Assembly: GCA_020055645.1 (NCBI GenBank)
Contig: CM034546.1
Coordinates: 57,536,001-57,600,000 of the forward strand
DNA: 64,000 nt
DNA from: Tomocerus qinae
Taxonomy: Eukaryota; Arthropoda; Collembola; Entomobryomorpha; Tomoceridae
Direction of reading: 5' to 3'
The translations under genes and the position numbers were made by a program. The notes under the pieces were generated by a model that saw only the letters and a list, made by a program, of their open reading frames with translations, searched no databases and had not been told where the DNA came from. Positions within the stretch are counted from its first letter, which is position 1; every line of letters begins with the position of its first letter. Positions 11,301 through 21,914 of this stretch are shown here, piece after piece.

Positions 11301-12550
11301 ATGGCTCACCTACTCACATATTTACAATATGCTTGTAATTTTTCAGCAAATTCTAAAAAACGTTATGCATGCGACAGCTTTATCTATTTTTTACATCAAG
11401 GATAACGATATTATGGTATAAAATGTTCATTACTGTGAATTTTCCATTATGTTATATAATAATAATATTATGCTTGTTATGATAAAAAGAATCGATAAAG
11501 ATAGGTTATTTATAAATCTGTTTGCCATGAAAACTAGCAAAAGATTGAATTTTTCATTAAAGTTTCCTGTTAATCAGGTCAAAACAGGTATTATGATAAC
11601 TTCGATTTCAAAGATATTGAATCTTTCAAATTGGTCATGTTTCTCACTTATCAATTTAATTAACTTTGCATCTATATGAAGAGAGTAAGCTGCAAGCTAA
11701 TTGTACATTCCTTTGATGAAAATACTTAAGGCTTTACCTGCGTCAAACGCCGTTTTACCATTCCGAAATACACCAAAAGTTTCTTATGATGGGAAAATTA
11801 ATGAGCATTTTCATTTTTATTTTACTTGCCATCGCAATAGTTTCGCCACAAAAGGTCGTAAAAATGTAAGATTGCAATATTTTCATACATTGTACAACTC
11901 AAAATAATGATAGTGCTGAGAAAGCTCACAATATAAAGGTAAAATAATATTATTTGCTTACAGCGAACATTAAAGTTTAAACCTTTATTTCTAAATTGAT
12001 TCACATAAAGGTATAAGATTGATACTAATTCCATATAGATTTAATTGAAGGAGTTTAAGCGTTACAATAGGAAATCACTCTAAAGGGAAAGAACGAACTA
12101 TTTTATTAGTTATATTTATTTGGATATATATACTTGTAACGCACAACCATAAATATTCTATTCTCTACATATAATTCATAAAGTTTATGTTCAAAATTAC
12201 GAACTGCAATTTTTGGTACTACTGTGCCATTCTACATTTCAGCATTAATGGGGGTGCATTTGAATTGCAGTTCAGTTTATCTATTGACCTCTACGAGTGA
12301 GAATTGATGAGAAACTCATGCTATTTACATCGCACTATTTCAATTTCCTTATCCAATCAACTTCTCACAATTTTTTCGTTACAATTACAAGTCTACTCTG
12401 CAATGTGAACATGGTTAGTACATTTAAAGTTTAATTACTTGAAATAAATTTTTAGCAAAAACCGATTTTCCCTATTTTTCTCATTTCTCTATCTGTTTCC
12501 TGTGTTGTGTAAATGACCGCTTTGTGAGCACAGTTGCCTGCAAATGGTAC
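11301..12550. other. noncoding intergenic
   Basis: Only short frames without motifs. No repeat recognised. The right edge meets decayed zinc-finger sequence on the minus strand. Confidence 0.4.
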
Positions 12551-12939
12551 CTATACATTATTATGGCTTTTCTCCACTGTTGTGAACACGTGATCTGGTA
12601 ACTTTGATTTGAAAATGAATTGTGCACTAAAAAGTTTTTCTTCACTGTGAATACAGGAATTAATTTTTAAATAACCTAGACCTTGTCTGGAAAATGATTT
12701 GCCACACGAGTTACACTTATAGATCTGCTCTTTATTGTGCAGTACAGTGGTATAAGCCACTTTTGAAGGCAAATGATTTCTGACACACTTGTAAGGCTTT
12801 TTCCACTGTGTACTCGCCTTTGAGTGTTTAAATGGTTTTGTTGGGTGAATGATTTGTCTCTTTTATATTTCACTTGTAAGGCCATTGTGAAATCGAAGGT
12901 GAGTATGTTTAAGTGACTGGATGAAGATTGAATGAATAA
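12551..12939 (-). pseudogene. decayed 3' extension of the C2H2 zinc-finger array
   Basis: Downstream of the stop of the zinc-finger ORF, finger-like fragments continue in shifting frames: KSFTQQNHLNTQRRVHSGK, then YKCVRNHLPSKVAYTTVLH, then YKCNSCGKSFSRQGLGYLK. At least three former fingers are visible, with lost Cys or His and frameshifts. The last codons of the ORF already show the decay: the final finger reads YKRNLSGK, with Arg and Ser where both Cys should be. The ancestral protein was therefore longer. Confidence 0.75.
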
Positions 12940-14781
12940 TCATTTGCCACTTAGATTACGCTTGTAAGGTTTGTCTCCATTATGAATATTTAGGTGGATT
13001 TTTAAATACTGTTTACTGGAAAATGATTTTCCACATTTGGTACATTTAAAATGCTTTTCTCCTGTATGGGTTCGTAGATGTTTATATAGGTCACTTTGGC
13101 TGGAAATTGATTTTCCGCACAGGTTACATGTATAGGGCTTTTCTCCATTATGAGTACGTAAATGATAGTATAAAGTTTTTGATTGAGAAAACGATTTGTC
13201 ACAAAAGTCACATTTATAAGGCTTCTCGCCACTATGAACACGTATATGACATTCCAAGCTACTTTTATAGGCAAATGATTTGTGACAAAGGTTACACTTG
13301 TAAGGTTTTTCTCCACTGTGAATTCGCTTATGAGTTTTTAAATAGCTTCTTTGAGAAAATAACTTGTCGCATATATTGCATTTGTAAGGTCTTTTCACAT
13401 TGTGAATTCGACTGTGCCTGTTTAAGTAATCTCGGGTTAAAAATGATTTGCCACATATATTACATTTGTGAAGTTTGTCTCCATTGTGAATATTTAGGTG
13501 ATTTTTTAAATACCTTTTAGCAGAGAATGTTTTTTCACATTTGGTACATTTATAAGGCTTTTCTCCTGTATGGGATCTAAGATGTATATGTAGGTGACCT
13601 TGTGTAAAAAAAGATTTTCCACACATCGTGCATCTATAGGGCTTGTCTCTGTCATGGATCATTCGTTGATGAACTTTTAGAGAACTTTGATAGGCAAATG
13701 ATTTGTCACATAAGTCACACTTATATTGATTCTTGTCACTGTGAAAAGGCTTATGACCGTTCAAAGCACTTTTGCAGGGAAATGATTTGTCACACAAATT
13801 ACATTCGTAAGATTTTTCTCCACTGTGAATTCGCTTGTTATGAGTTCTTAAATGGCCTGCTTGTGTGAAGGATTTGTCACAAATGGTGCACTTGTAAGGC
13901 CTTTCTCCATTACGAGTACGAATGTGAGTGTTTAAGTGATGTCTTTCTGAAAATGATTTGTCACATAAGTCACACTTAAAAGGCTTCTCGCCACTATGAA
14001 AACGTATATGACTGTTCAAGACATTTTTAACTGAAAATGATTTGTCACACAAATTACACTTGTAAGGCTTTTCTCCACTGTGAATGCGCTTATGAATTTT
14101 TAAATAGCCTGTTTGTGCAAAGGATTTGTCACACAAGTTACACCTGTATGGCTTCTCTCCAGTGTGAACACGTTTGTGGATTATAAAATGACTTCGAGTA
14201 TGAAATGATTTATTGCACTGGTCACACTCGAAAGATTTGACTGTTTTGCGAGGTTTTGGTTTCTCGGGGAACTGCTTGCTGCAAGAAACACATTGACCTG
14301 ATTTCACACTTTGGGATAGTTTTTTATGTAGAACTTTTTGCCTTTTCAAAAACGGTTGTTGACACCGGATACATTTATTAGACTTTTCCTCACTTCGGAC
14401 TTTTAGTTGTCCATTTCCGTGGCTATTAACACTGTTTTCATTGTCGCTGGCACTTTTGTCTTTATTTTCGAAATGACCCTTTCCGGAAATTGGGTGATGG
14501 CAAAATTGGCATTGAAAAAATTTTTCCAAAGAATCTTTTTGTGAATTGTTAAATAGATTCCGTCTACAGGGTGATAATGTTTTGCAAAAGCTACATTGAT
14601 CAGAGCTGGATCCAATACTTTTATCAAGAGTTCTTACAAATTTTCTGCAGGTACATCTTACATCCTGATTTTCCTTTTTTATAGTCGAGGAATTCACACA
14701 ACGGATGATGTTTTTAGCGTCGTTGGCATTGCCATTATTGTCCTTCTCTCTGAAATTACAGTTCAAATTTTTGAAAACCAT
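12940..14781 (-). CDS. C2H2 zinc-finger protein with 15 tandem fingers
   Basis: A single open frame of 613 residues from the ATG at 14781 (seven further upstream codons lack ATG). The first ~180 residues hold five scattered CxxC or CxC pairs, probably degenerate fingers (CTCRKF, CSFCKT, CQFCHHP, CIRCQQPF, CVSCSKQF). From about residue 184 there are fifteen fingers of the type YKCxLCDKSFxxxxxLxxHxRxH, joined by HSGEKPY/HTGEKPY linkers, as in sequence-specific DNA-binding nuclear proteins. Finger 4 ends HIRTR, so it lacks the last zinc-binding His; fingers 5 and 7 have one extra residue between the His pair. A sixteenth finger is cut short at the stop. No KRAB, BTB or ZAD domain is seen. No introns are visible. 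Likely a transcription regulator; target unknown. Confidence 0.85.
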   Translation of the reverse strand: MVFKNLNCNFREKDNNGNANDAKNIIRCVNSSTIKKENQDVRCTCRKFVRTLDKSIGSSSDQCSFCKTLSPCRRNLFNNSQKDSLEKFFQCQFCHHPISGKGHFENKDKSASDNENSVNSHGNGQLKVRSEEKSNKCIRCQQPFLKRQKVLHKKLSQSVKSGQCVSCSKQFPEKPKPRKTVKSFECDQCNKSFHTRSHFIIHKRVHTGEKPYRCNLCDKSFAQTGYLKIHKRIHSGEKPYKCNLCDKSFSVKNVLNSHIRFHSGEKPFKCDLCDKSFSERHHLNTHIRTRNGERPYKCTICDKSFTQAGHLRTHNKRIHSGEKSYECNLCDKSFPCKSALNGHKPFHSDKNQYKCDLCDKSFAYQSSLKVHQRMIHDRDKPYRCTMCGKSFFTQGHLHIHLRSHTGEKPYKCTKCEKTFSAKRYLKNHLNIHNGDKLHKCNICGKSFLTRDYLNRHSRIHNVKRPYKCNICDKLFSQRSYLKTHKRIHSGEKPYKCNLCHKSFAYKSSLECHIRVHSGEKPYKCDFCDKSFSQSKTLYYHLRTHNGEKPYTCNLCGKSISSQSDLYKHLRTHTGEKHFKCTKCGKSFSSKQYLKIHLNIHNGDKPYKRNLSGK

Positions 14782-15777
14782 AAGTAAAACTCGATCCAGC
14801 AAAACATTTTTTTCTCTTAAAAATCGTGCGTTTTGTTATTACTCTATCTACACTGCAGCATTAATTATTATTGTCAATTTGCATTTTTTATAGGTACTTA
14901 TCCTTCCAATATCAAAAATATTTCTATGGATGATGTCTTTTTAAGTATGCAGTAGAAATTGTTTCGTGCTATTTAATAAACAATATAAAAAAATTCAAAA
15001 AAGAGACAATGAGTGAGAACTAGCTCATATATGAGATACAATACCTCATTATATAATACCATTATGAAAATTTATTCAGCTAATGAAAATCAAAACACCT
15101 TACCTTATAAGTTTCTGGTAATAATGATCAAATTTCTGTTTACTTAGTCGTTCTAATTTAATTTCAAACGATTTAGCCGCAAAAAATATTGTCTCCCTTT
15201 TAAGTTTCATGCTTTCGAAAGCTGGTATCAAATAGAGTAGAGTTACTTACAAAGAAGAAAATCAATAGTTTAGATTCAATATAGTTTTCATTCCAGTAAA
15301 AATGAATTTCAAGAATTTAAGTAAATTATTAAGTAACAGGTAGGTTGTTGTTTTTGTTGTTGTCCAAGCCCGCTTTAAAATTTTAAATCATAATGGAATG
15401 TTGTTCCACTGCAAGGCAAACGCAAGGTGAAAGGTACACCTGCTACTCCGGGGCAGGTGAGAATTTCAGGATCAATAGATTATTCATAACATCTTACATC
15501 CTACAGTGCATCGCGCATTGCAGACACCCAGAGAATGATTTAAATTAAAACGCAATCAATCTATTTGTATATCTTACGATGTTAAATAGTTAATATGCAA
15601 GCATCTCAATTTACTAGGGTTTTTTCCTCTTGCCATTCCCACTTCAAAAGTGATCGGAGCGCTATATATAGTGAAAAATTTACCTGGCAAAACCATTACA
15701 TGGCATTTTGCACGGCTAAACAATGTAAACACATTAACACATTGCACAGCTAACCTTTTCGGCCATAGGTCCACAAT
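14782..15777. other. noncoding intergenic
   Basis: AT-rich upstream region of the zinc-finger gene. No gene recognised. Confidence 0.4.
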
Positions 15778-15901
15778 CAAGGACGTATTTAGGGGTAGGG
15801 GTGCTGATGCACCCCCTAAGCTTCCCAAAAACACAATACAAATTCTCTCAAAATTCTTGTTTAAGGTCATCCCAAATTTTTGTGCTCTGGATACGCCCTT
15901 G
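15778..15901. mobile_element. MITE with CAAGG(A/G)CGTAT ends
   Basis: The left end CAAGGACGTATTTAGGGG and the right end CTCTGGATACGCCCTTG form imperfect inverted repeats. CACCCC-type G/C runs lie inside the left edge, as in the elements at 37378 and 62180. Target duplications are not clear (TCCACAAT against TATATGGC), so boundaries are approximate. Confidence 0.5.
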
Positions 15902-17054
15902 TATATGGCTACATCTACATTGCATACTGCATTAGTTGAGTTACCTATTTAGAACTTTTGAAGAGAGCCAGATTGGACAGAAGTACTTAAATTGATTAAT
16001 GTTCATACATGCTGCGATTAGATATCGAAAAAACTGAATTATATATTTCATATTTCATAGTATCCTTAGCTGTAGATGTGTGCACAATTATTATAGTCTT
16101 AAGTACAATAAAAAGACAATAGTAATGCAAGATCATGAAACGTCAAGTTTTTTCATGTTACGTCATTTAAAGTACCTATAATCAATTCATTAAAAATAAT
16201 CCAATCTCCAACGTTTGAACGTTTGCTTGTTACAGTTACATCAAGGCTTAAAAAATTACAATACCGATATAATTTACTTTTTTACTTTGCATATCGCATC
16301 TCGTCGTCAATATGCGGATTCAGTTATTGAAACTCTTTTCTGCCTTTATATTGCATTGAAAAACTAGTTTATTCTTTCTACTGCCTTCGACTTTTTAATG
16401 GTTTCAGTATAATAGTAATTAATTAGTAGTGAAATGAATGCTCAATATTCAAAAACTGTAGTTACAATTAAATAAAAATAGTTTTTAATTCAAATTCGTT
16501 TCGTTTAATTAACGCAAATTTTTCATGGCCCAAGTTTATCCGTGTAGCACTTTTACTTTTGGTAACTCTGCTTGTAACTATATTCTGCTTGAGTACGAAG
16601 ATGGTTAGTTTGGTTAGGTAGGGATGAATCTGTTAAGCGTCAGTAGTAGTTGTCGGTTTTACAAAAAGCAGGTTTCAGATAATCAACTGAAAAAATGAAA
16701 GATTCCTGTAATGAATATGCCCATATTAATTATATTATCCTTGTGTGACTTAATGGGTAATCGAATGAACAGTAATAAGTCATCCTTTGGCGAATTTAAT
16801 TATTAATATATTTTATTGTAAATTTTAGCAAAGAGAGTATATACATATCTGTAAACGAGTTAGGTAGGTAGTTTAGTAAATTCATAGGTTTATTATTGTT
16901 ATATTACAAAAATTTTGCTATCATTGTTTTTTTAATTACCAATTTTTTGTTAATTAGCGAGTAATAATATTAATAATGGGGTCATTATAATAGCTATTAG
17001 CTATTCCGCCGTTGAACAAAATTAAAGATAATAATATTATAAAGAAACATAAAC
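15902..17054. other. noncoding intergenic
   Basis: No coding frame or repeat recognised. It ends at the stop codon of the first MATH-BTB gene. Confidence 0.4.
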
Positions 17055-18944
17055 TTAATTTGCTAAGTAAAGGTCCATAAACAGTGATTTATTGCTGATG
17101 GCCATTTTCTTGAATCCTTCTGTTTGAATAGCTTCCGCTTTATTTCTAATTATTTTAGGAAATGAAAGCATTAAATGAAAGCAAAAATGTAAATTTTAGA
17201 TAGCCATATGATTGGTCGTTAATTACAGCTTTAAAAATGATAGGAAACTTACATGTTGAAATATTTAATAGCCTTCGCCTTCAGATTCAAAGCGTTGTGC
17301 ATATCTGCCAAACTCAGAGTTTCAGCAACATTTTCCACGGAAAGATGTTCTGCAATAATCTCTTCAGATTCTTCTTTTAACCCTGTTATGTCATACTTCT
17401 CTGAAATCTGTAAAAAGTCTTTAGCTTTGTCCTTCAAAGTTTGTGCATCTATCCAACCACTAAATAATTAAAGTCACAATTGTTTAAGTCGCATAAAGAT
17501 AATTTTACACAAATTGGCTTTGTTCCTACTATATCCATATTATGGGTAGCGACTAACTACTATGGATCGCTAATATACATCTTAAATTCATTAAACTTTA
17601 TGTCAAGTAAAGTCTTTGTATACCTGTAAATGTACTGAAGCATTCCATGGATTATGTCATAGCTAAAATCGGGAATTTTCACGGTATTGTTGATGGATTC
17701 AAACATTTCATTTAAGAACATCGCCTTAAAAACTGAGCTTCGACCTACACAAATAGTTCAGTCCGATTATTTAATCAAATATTTTTAAGACTTAGACATT
17801 ATTGTGTTATGAGAACTCTGAAGCCGCGGGAAGGGAGCTGGTTTGCATGATAATTTTGATTCACTTAGTCCAGAGATATCAATATAATCATGACTTGTAT
17901 TTAAATAATAATTATTCAAAAAAATTTATTTCCCTCCAGGGTTCAGATTCACTCTGAATATTTTTTTAAATTTTACATGACAAGATCCCCTTATGAGCCT
18001 TAAAGTTTTTGTCTTGTGTCTCAATTGTAACATCACTGAATAGTGAAGAAACGAATAAATCTTGAAAATCCATTAATAAGTCATTGTTTCTTCGAATCGT
18101 TTCTTTCTCAGGGTCTAATTTTTCACCGAGGAACAGATTCTGCGCGGAAGGGAGTTCAACACTCAATTTACAATGAATTTTAAGGGTATCGCCATCAAAG
18201 AAATGATTTTCTGGATCTAATAAATCTTCCGTCTTTGCAAATTTGGTCCAACCACAGGTTTGTCCTATACTATAGAAAGTACAAGTGGTTTCTGGCCAAA
18301 TTAAGCAATTTAGATTTAAAGAAATTAATAATCATACATAATATCAATATCAATGCCGAAAAATTTGCACTAATCAAAAATAAAAATGGACTGCTATGTC
18401 AAATTACCTTGCTTGAGATCTTTGTCTGCCTGATTGATAATGTAAATTTCATAACTCGTAACCGCTGATGTTGTTCCTTTCAGAAATTCTAAAAATATCG
18501 ATATGTATTCACATTCTTCATCTGATTCGTTTTCTTTCTGTGCAAACTTAGTGTCAACTACAAACCGCCTGTTAATTTTTAAATCATTTATATTGAAAAG
18601 ACTATTACTTAATAAAATAATTACTCGAACAATTTAGAAAGTTACCATTCATAAATATTTTCTCCATCGGAAAAAGGAATTGGTTGAGAAAGTATGCGAT
18701 GATTCGGTTTTTGAAGTTCTTTTCTAAATTTTCTTATGTCATAACGGAGAATTTTTGTTACTTCTTGAGGCTATAAAAATAAATATGATTTTCCTAGTGT
18801 TAATAATTTTATTTTACAAAGTGAAAGAAAAATAACAATACCAATTTAAAATATATTAATTTGTACCTCGGTGACGGCCAGATAATCATAACTATTATCT
18901 AATATGTTAGCTGTCCCTTTTTTAGTTACTGAAGTAACACTCAT
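17055..18944 (-). CDS. MATH-BTB protein A (speckle-type POZ-like)
   Basis: Seven exons (18867-18944, 18646-18770, 18408-18568, 17977-18264, 17624-17744, 17253-17459, 17055-17145) join in frame to 356 residues. A MATH (TRAF-like) domain covers about residues 20-160 (YDIRKF at its start, then WRFVVD). A BTB/POZ domain follows from about 190 (SLFSDVTIETQ, NFKAHKGILSC, RSSVFKAMF, VKIPDF, MLQYIYSG). A helical BACK-like tail follows (AEKYDI-type helix, LSVENVAETLSLADMHNA, LKAKAIKYF). Proteins of this kind act as substrate adaptors for Cul3 ubiquitin ligases: MATH binds substrate, BTB binds Cul3. No break is seen. It shares exon plan and phases with the genes at 30734 and 33789. Confidence 0.9.
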
Positions 18945-19741
18945 TTCACCAAATGGGAATTGAACATAGAATAAAATAATTTATTTTTTTATTAGGTTTC
19001 AATTATTTTTGTTGTATATTCACTTGTGATGTCGTGCTGATCTTTCTGCTTTCTATAGGAGTACTAAAATGAATCACAAATGAATTCTGTCAGGATAGTA
19101 TTCTTAGCTAAGTTGATAGGTATGTATACTTATTTACAAGATAAGAAATTGAGACTGATGAAAGGAATGGATGAGCCCTTCACGTGATGAGTGTCTGCTT
19201 TCAGTGCGTTCTATGATAACAAATAATATGGCCTTGGGAGTTCCAACGGGTGAAGGTGAATACAACTAAGACTATCCGTTTATGTTGAACACATGAGTAA
19301 ACAAACTTCTACCAAATCTATAAATAATTTCATTTAGTTTACATGACCTACCTATACTGTACCTATATTGAATTGAAAACAAATCAAAATAGATTCGTAT
19401 ATCCCTCGTGCATACTGTAGGGCACAATATAATTTTTTTTAATTTATGGAACTTGCAGTTTAAATAATTGTCAATATCGCCCTATAAGGAATCATTCAAC
19501 CTCAACCGCTTTTTGTTTGGTGCACAAAACAGAGCATAATCTTCCATGTGACTAATGTGTATGTAGTTCTCTAGACTGAATGAGTAATATACATTATCCA
19601 GGATTTAAAGTTTAATTTTAACATTTATAGGTACAGGTAGATGGCTTAATACTTCAATGGCATTTTAATAATTTGATAAACGATTCCAATGGTGGAACCA
19701 GTAAAAGTCATGACTGTGATTGATAGACATAGAATACAATA
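18945..19741. other. noncoding intergenic
   Basis: Between the start of MATH-BTB gene A and the last recognisable codon of the acyltransferase. I see nothing else. A missing last exon of the acyltransferase could lie here. Confidence 0.35.
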
Positions 19742-21288
19742 TTAGTTACGTGCAACGTGCAAATAAGATAGTATTGCATTATCATTACACAAAAAATTAT
19801 CCAAAATGAAATATTTCGTACATTTTTGTTGTGAAGGTGTCAAATATCCGTAAAAATCCCAACATTCGATACCCAATAATTTTGAATAACTTTTTTGAGC
19901 CAATAAATTTCCTAACACAAGGGTTACTTTGCTACTAATTTTTCTGTGACATAACTGTATTAGTTTTATCGGTAATAATGACACTGGCATCATTGATTGA
20001 TATAAAGCCCTGTTGTAAAATTTATAATGAAAGTCTTAGAAAATCTCGTCGATTTCCGTCATGCTTTCCAGGCGAGGGTTATGTTTGCTTTGTATTTTAA
20101 GTGATAATGGAGCGACCGTACTGAAATGCACAAAAAAGTTTAAGACGATTGAAAACTACAGTAAATCAAATATATTAGATTCCAAAAACATTGCAATTTT
20201 CTATATTTGCATAAAAATGCAATTTACTAGTGGTTGCAGAGTTCCATTGGGGGATGATTTGGCCACGGTAACGTCATCCATATGCATACTTTGTCCGGGA
20301 TGTGTTCCTTCTGAAATCTTTTTTGAAAGAGAGAATTGAGGTAATTCACAATTATATCCAACATCACCGCCTGAAATCGAACTTTATTTTTATGGCGAGT
20401 GGCTTTAACAGCTGAGAGTGGAATTGATAGTTGCGTTAGAAACAAATCATCATTCTTCTTTAATCGATTTATCGGGGAGTCATTTACGGTTAGAATTGTC
20501 CTAATTATGTACTCAAAATACTGGGAAGCGGCTTTCATCAGTATCAAAATCTAAATAAGATTTATATTCAATTAATTTTGACAGATTATAAAAATAAGAC
20601 TTTGCCAAATCAATATAAAACTTACGCTCTTCCACTGAGGTACATGATGCTCTGGAAAAGTTATCGGTTGTGAATTAGTCAGTAAATCAAGAATGTACAC
20701 TACACTTATACCATCTGCGAGTACGTGATGAATTTTAAAAGCAAAAATTGTGTCGTTTGTCTTTTTTCCGTAAATTAACAAAATTCCCCACAAGGGGCAC
20801 TTTTTAATGTCGTAACGCATTTTCCACCACTTGCAAATTTCTTCTTCATAGGACACAGCTTCCTCAAGAATCGTACTTGTCACGTGATCTTCATATTTAA
20901 ATTGTTTTGGAAAAGTTTTATAAAACCAGTAGCCCCCTAGTCTGTAAATGCTTTGGTGGAAACGGATGTGTTTATGATTACGAGGAATTTCTTTGCTGAA
21001 GTCAAAATCTATTACAGTTTTGACAAATACATGGAAAATTTGTCGGCTGTCTGCTTTTCCTTTGAGTTTGCCATAAAATCCACCATTACAGTTAAAGCTG
21101 CCTGATTTAGGATTATCTATATCTGTATCCAATGTTGTAATTGTGACATAATCGATAAATTTCATTGGAGACGAATTTGGACGAAAAACTTTTGCCCAAA
21201 ACGTCACAATAGATTTCCAAATGTAGAGAAATGTGAAAGGAAGTACACTGAGTAAAACAGTCAGAATAAAAATTGTATCAATTAGAAT
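19742..21288 (-). pseudogene. WS/DGAT-type acyltransferase, interrupted by in-frame stop
   Basis: At least three exons are visible on the minus strand. Exon ~21288-20626 carries a membrane segment (IFILTVLLSVLPFTFLYIW) and the catalytic motif HHVLADG inside FKIHHVLADGISVVYILDLL. Exon 20550-20228 carries NDSPIN and MTLPWPNHPPMELCNH. Exon 20120-19742 reads YTVAPLSLKI and later SSKVTLVLGNL. This order is that of the wax-ester synthase/diacylglycerol acyltransferase family, which joins an acyl-CoA to an alcohol or diacylglycerol. The splice phases fit, but TAA at 20036-20038 interrupts the third exon in frame and the matching sequence resumes right after it. The first coding exon was not found, nor a clear 3' end. 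Probably a recent pseudogene; a sequencing error or an intron that I missed are alternatives. Confidence 0.7.
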
Positions 21289-21355
21289 TCTTTTCAGAAA
21301 TATGTAAAAAAAATTGACAGAATATTATGCATTGCTGCCTGCTGCGGCTGTAAGA

Positions 21356-21485
21356 GGATAGAGGCTATTTCCTGCACCAAACGAAAATTGGAGATAGGCT
21401 TTTTCCTGTACCAAACAAAAAATGGATTTAGGCTTATTCCTGTACCAATCTGAAAGTGGATACAGGCTTATTCTATCCTTAAGGG
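21356..21485. repeat. tandem repeat, unit about 34 bp, 3-4 copies
   Basis: Units begin GGCTATTTCCTGCACCAAAC, GGCTTTTTCCTGTACCAAAC and GGCTTATTCCTGTACCAATC, then a short GGCTTATTCTATCCTTAAGG. A related stretch at 43651-43755 has the same start (GGCTATTTCCTGCACCAAAC) and end (GCTATCCTTAAAGAACGATA), so the array is part of a dispersed repeat family. Confidence 0.8.
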
Positions 21486-21729
21486 ACGATATGCTTGTAA
21501 TATTTATTTGGGAAAATGTCTGCACTGCAAATTATACCAGTGCTTAATTTATTTTAAATCACTAATTAAACTGACCAGCATGAATTTGATTGCCTTAAAA
21601 GTTAAGATAGGTAGCTGTTACTTTATCATTTGAAAAATTGAGTGTGAATAATTTCCGTTTAGTTTCCCCGAGAAAAATTATTACAAGTAAGTATAAGTAC
21701 GATATTAACTATATATTAGCATACGTAGC

Positions 21730-21914
21730 AGTGCCGAAGCGAGAAGGGGGCAGATGGGATAACCTCACCCCTTAAAATCGAAGAAAAGAAAGAAATTTTT
21801 GCGGAAAAGCCTAAAATGAATTTCCATACATGGTGCAATATAAAATTCTGTGAAAATATTTCCCTATATAATTTGTCGGGTTCCTCCCGAAATTTTTTTC
21901 TGGCTGCGGCCCTG
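21730..21914. mobile_element. possible hAT-like MITE with CAGTGCCG ends
   Basis: The left end CAGTGCCGAAGCGAG and the right end CTGGCTGCGGCCCTG are imperfect inverted repeats, bordered inside by GGGGGCAG and CCTCCCGAAATTTTTTTC. This resembles the 'CAGTGGCGTAGC' class of arthropod hAT MITEs. Flanking 8-mers ATACGTAG and ATAGCAAC share only half of their bases, so the call is tentative. Confidence 0.45.

Noticed and set aside
13107..13520. Long open frame opposite the zinc-finger gene
   Set aside because: Antisense shadow of the repeated finger units; Tyr/His/Cys pattern mirrors the repeat.
15650..15952. 100-residue frame with GRGADAPPKLPKN
   Set aside because: Overlaps the MITE at 15778-15901; its middle is translation of the element's G/C-rich end.
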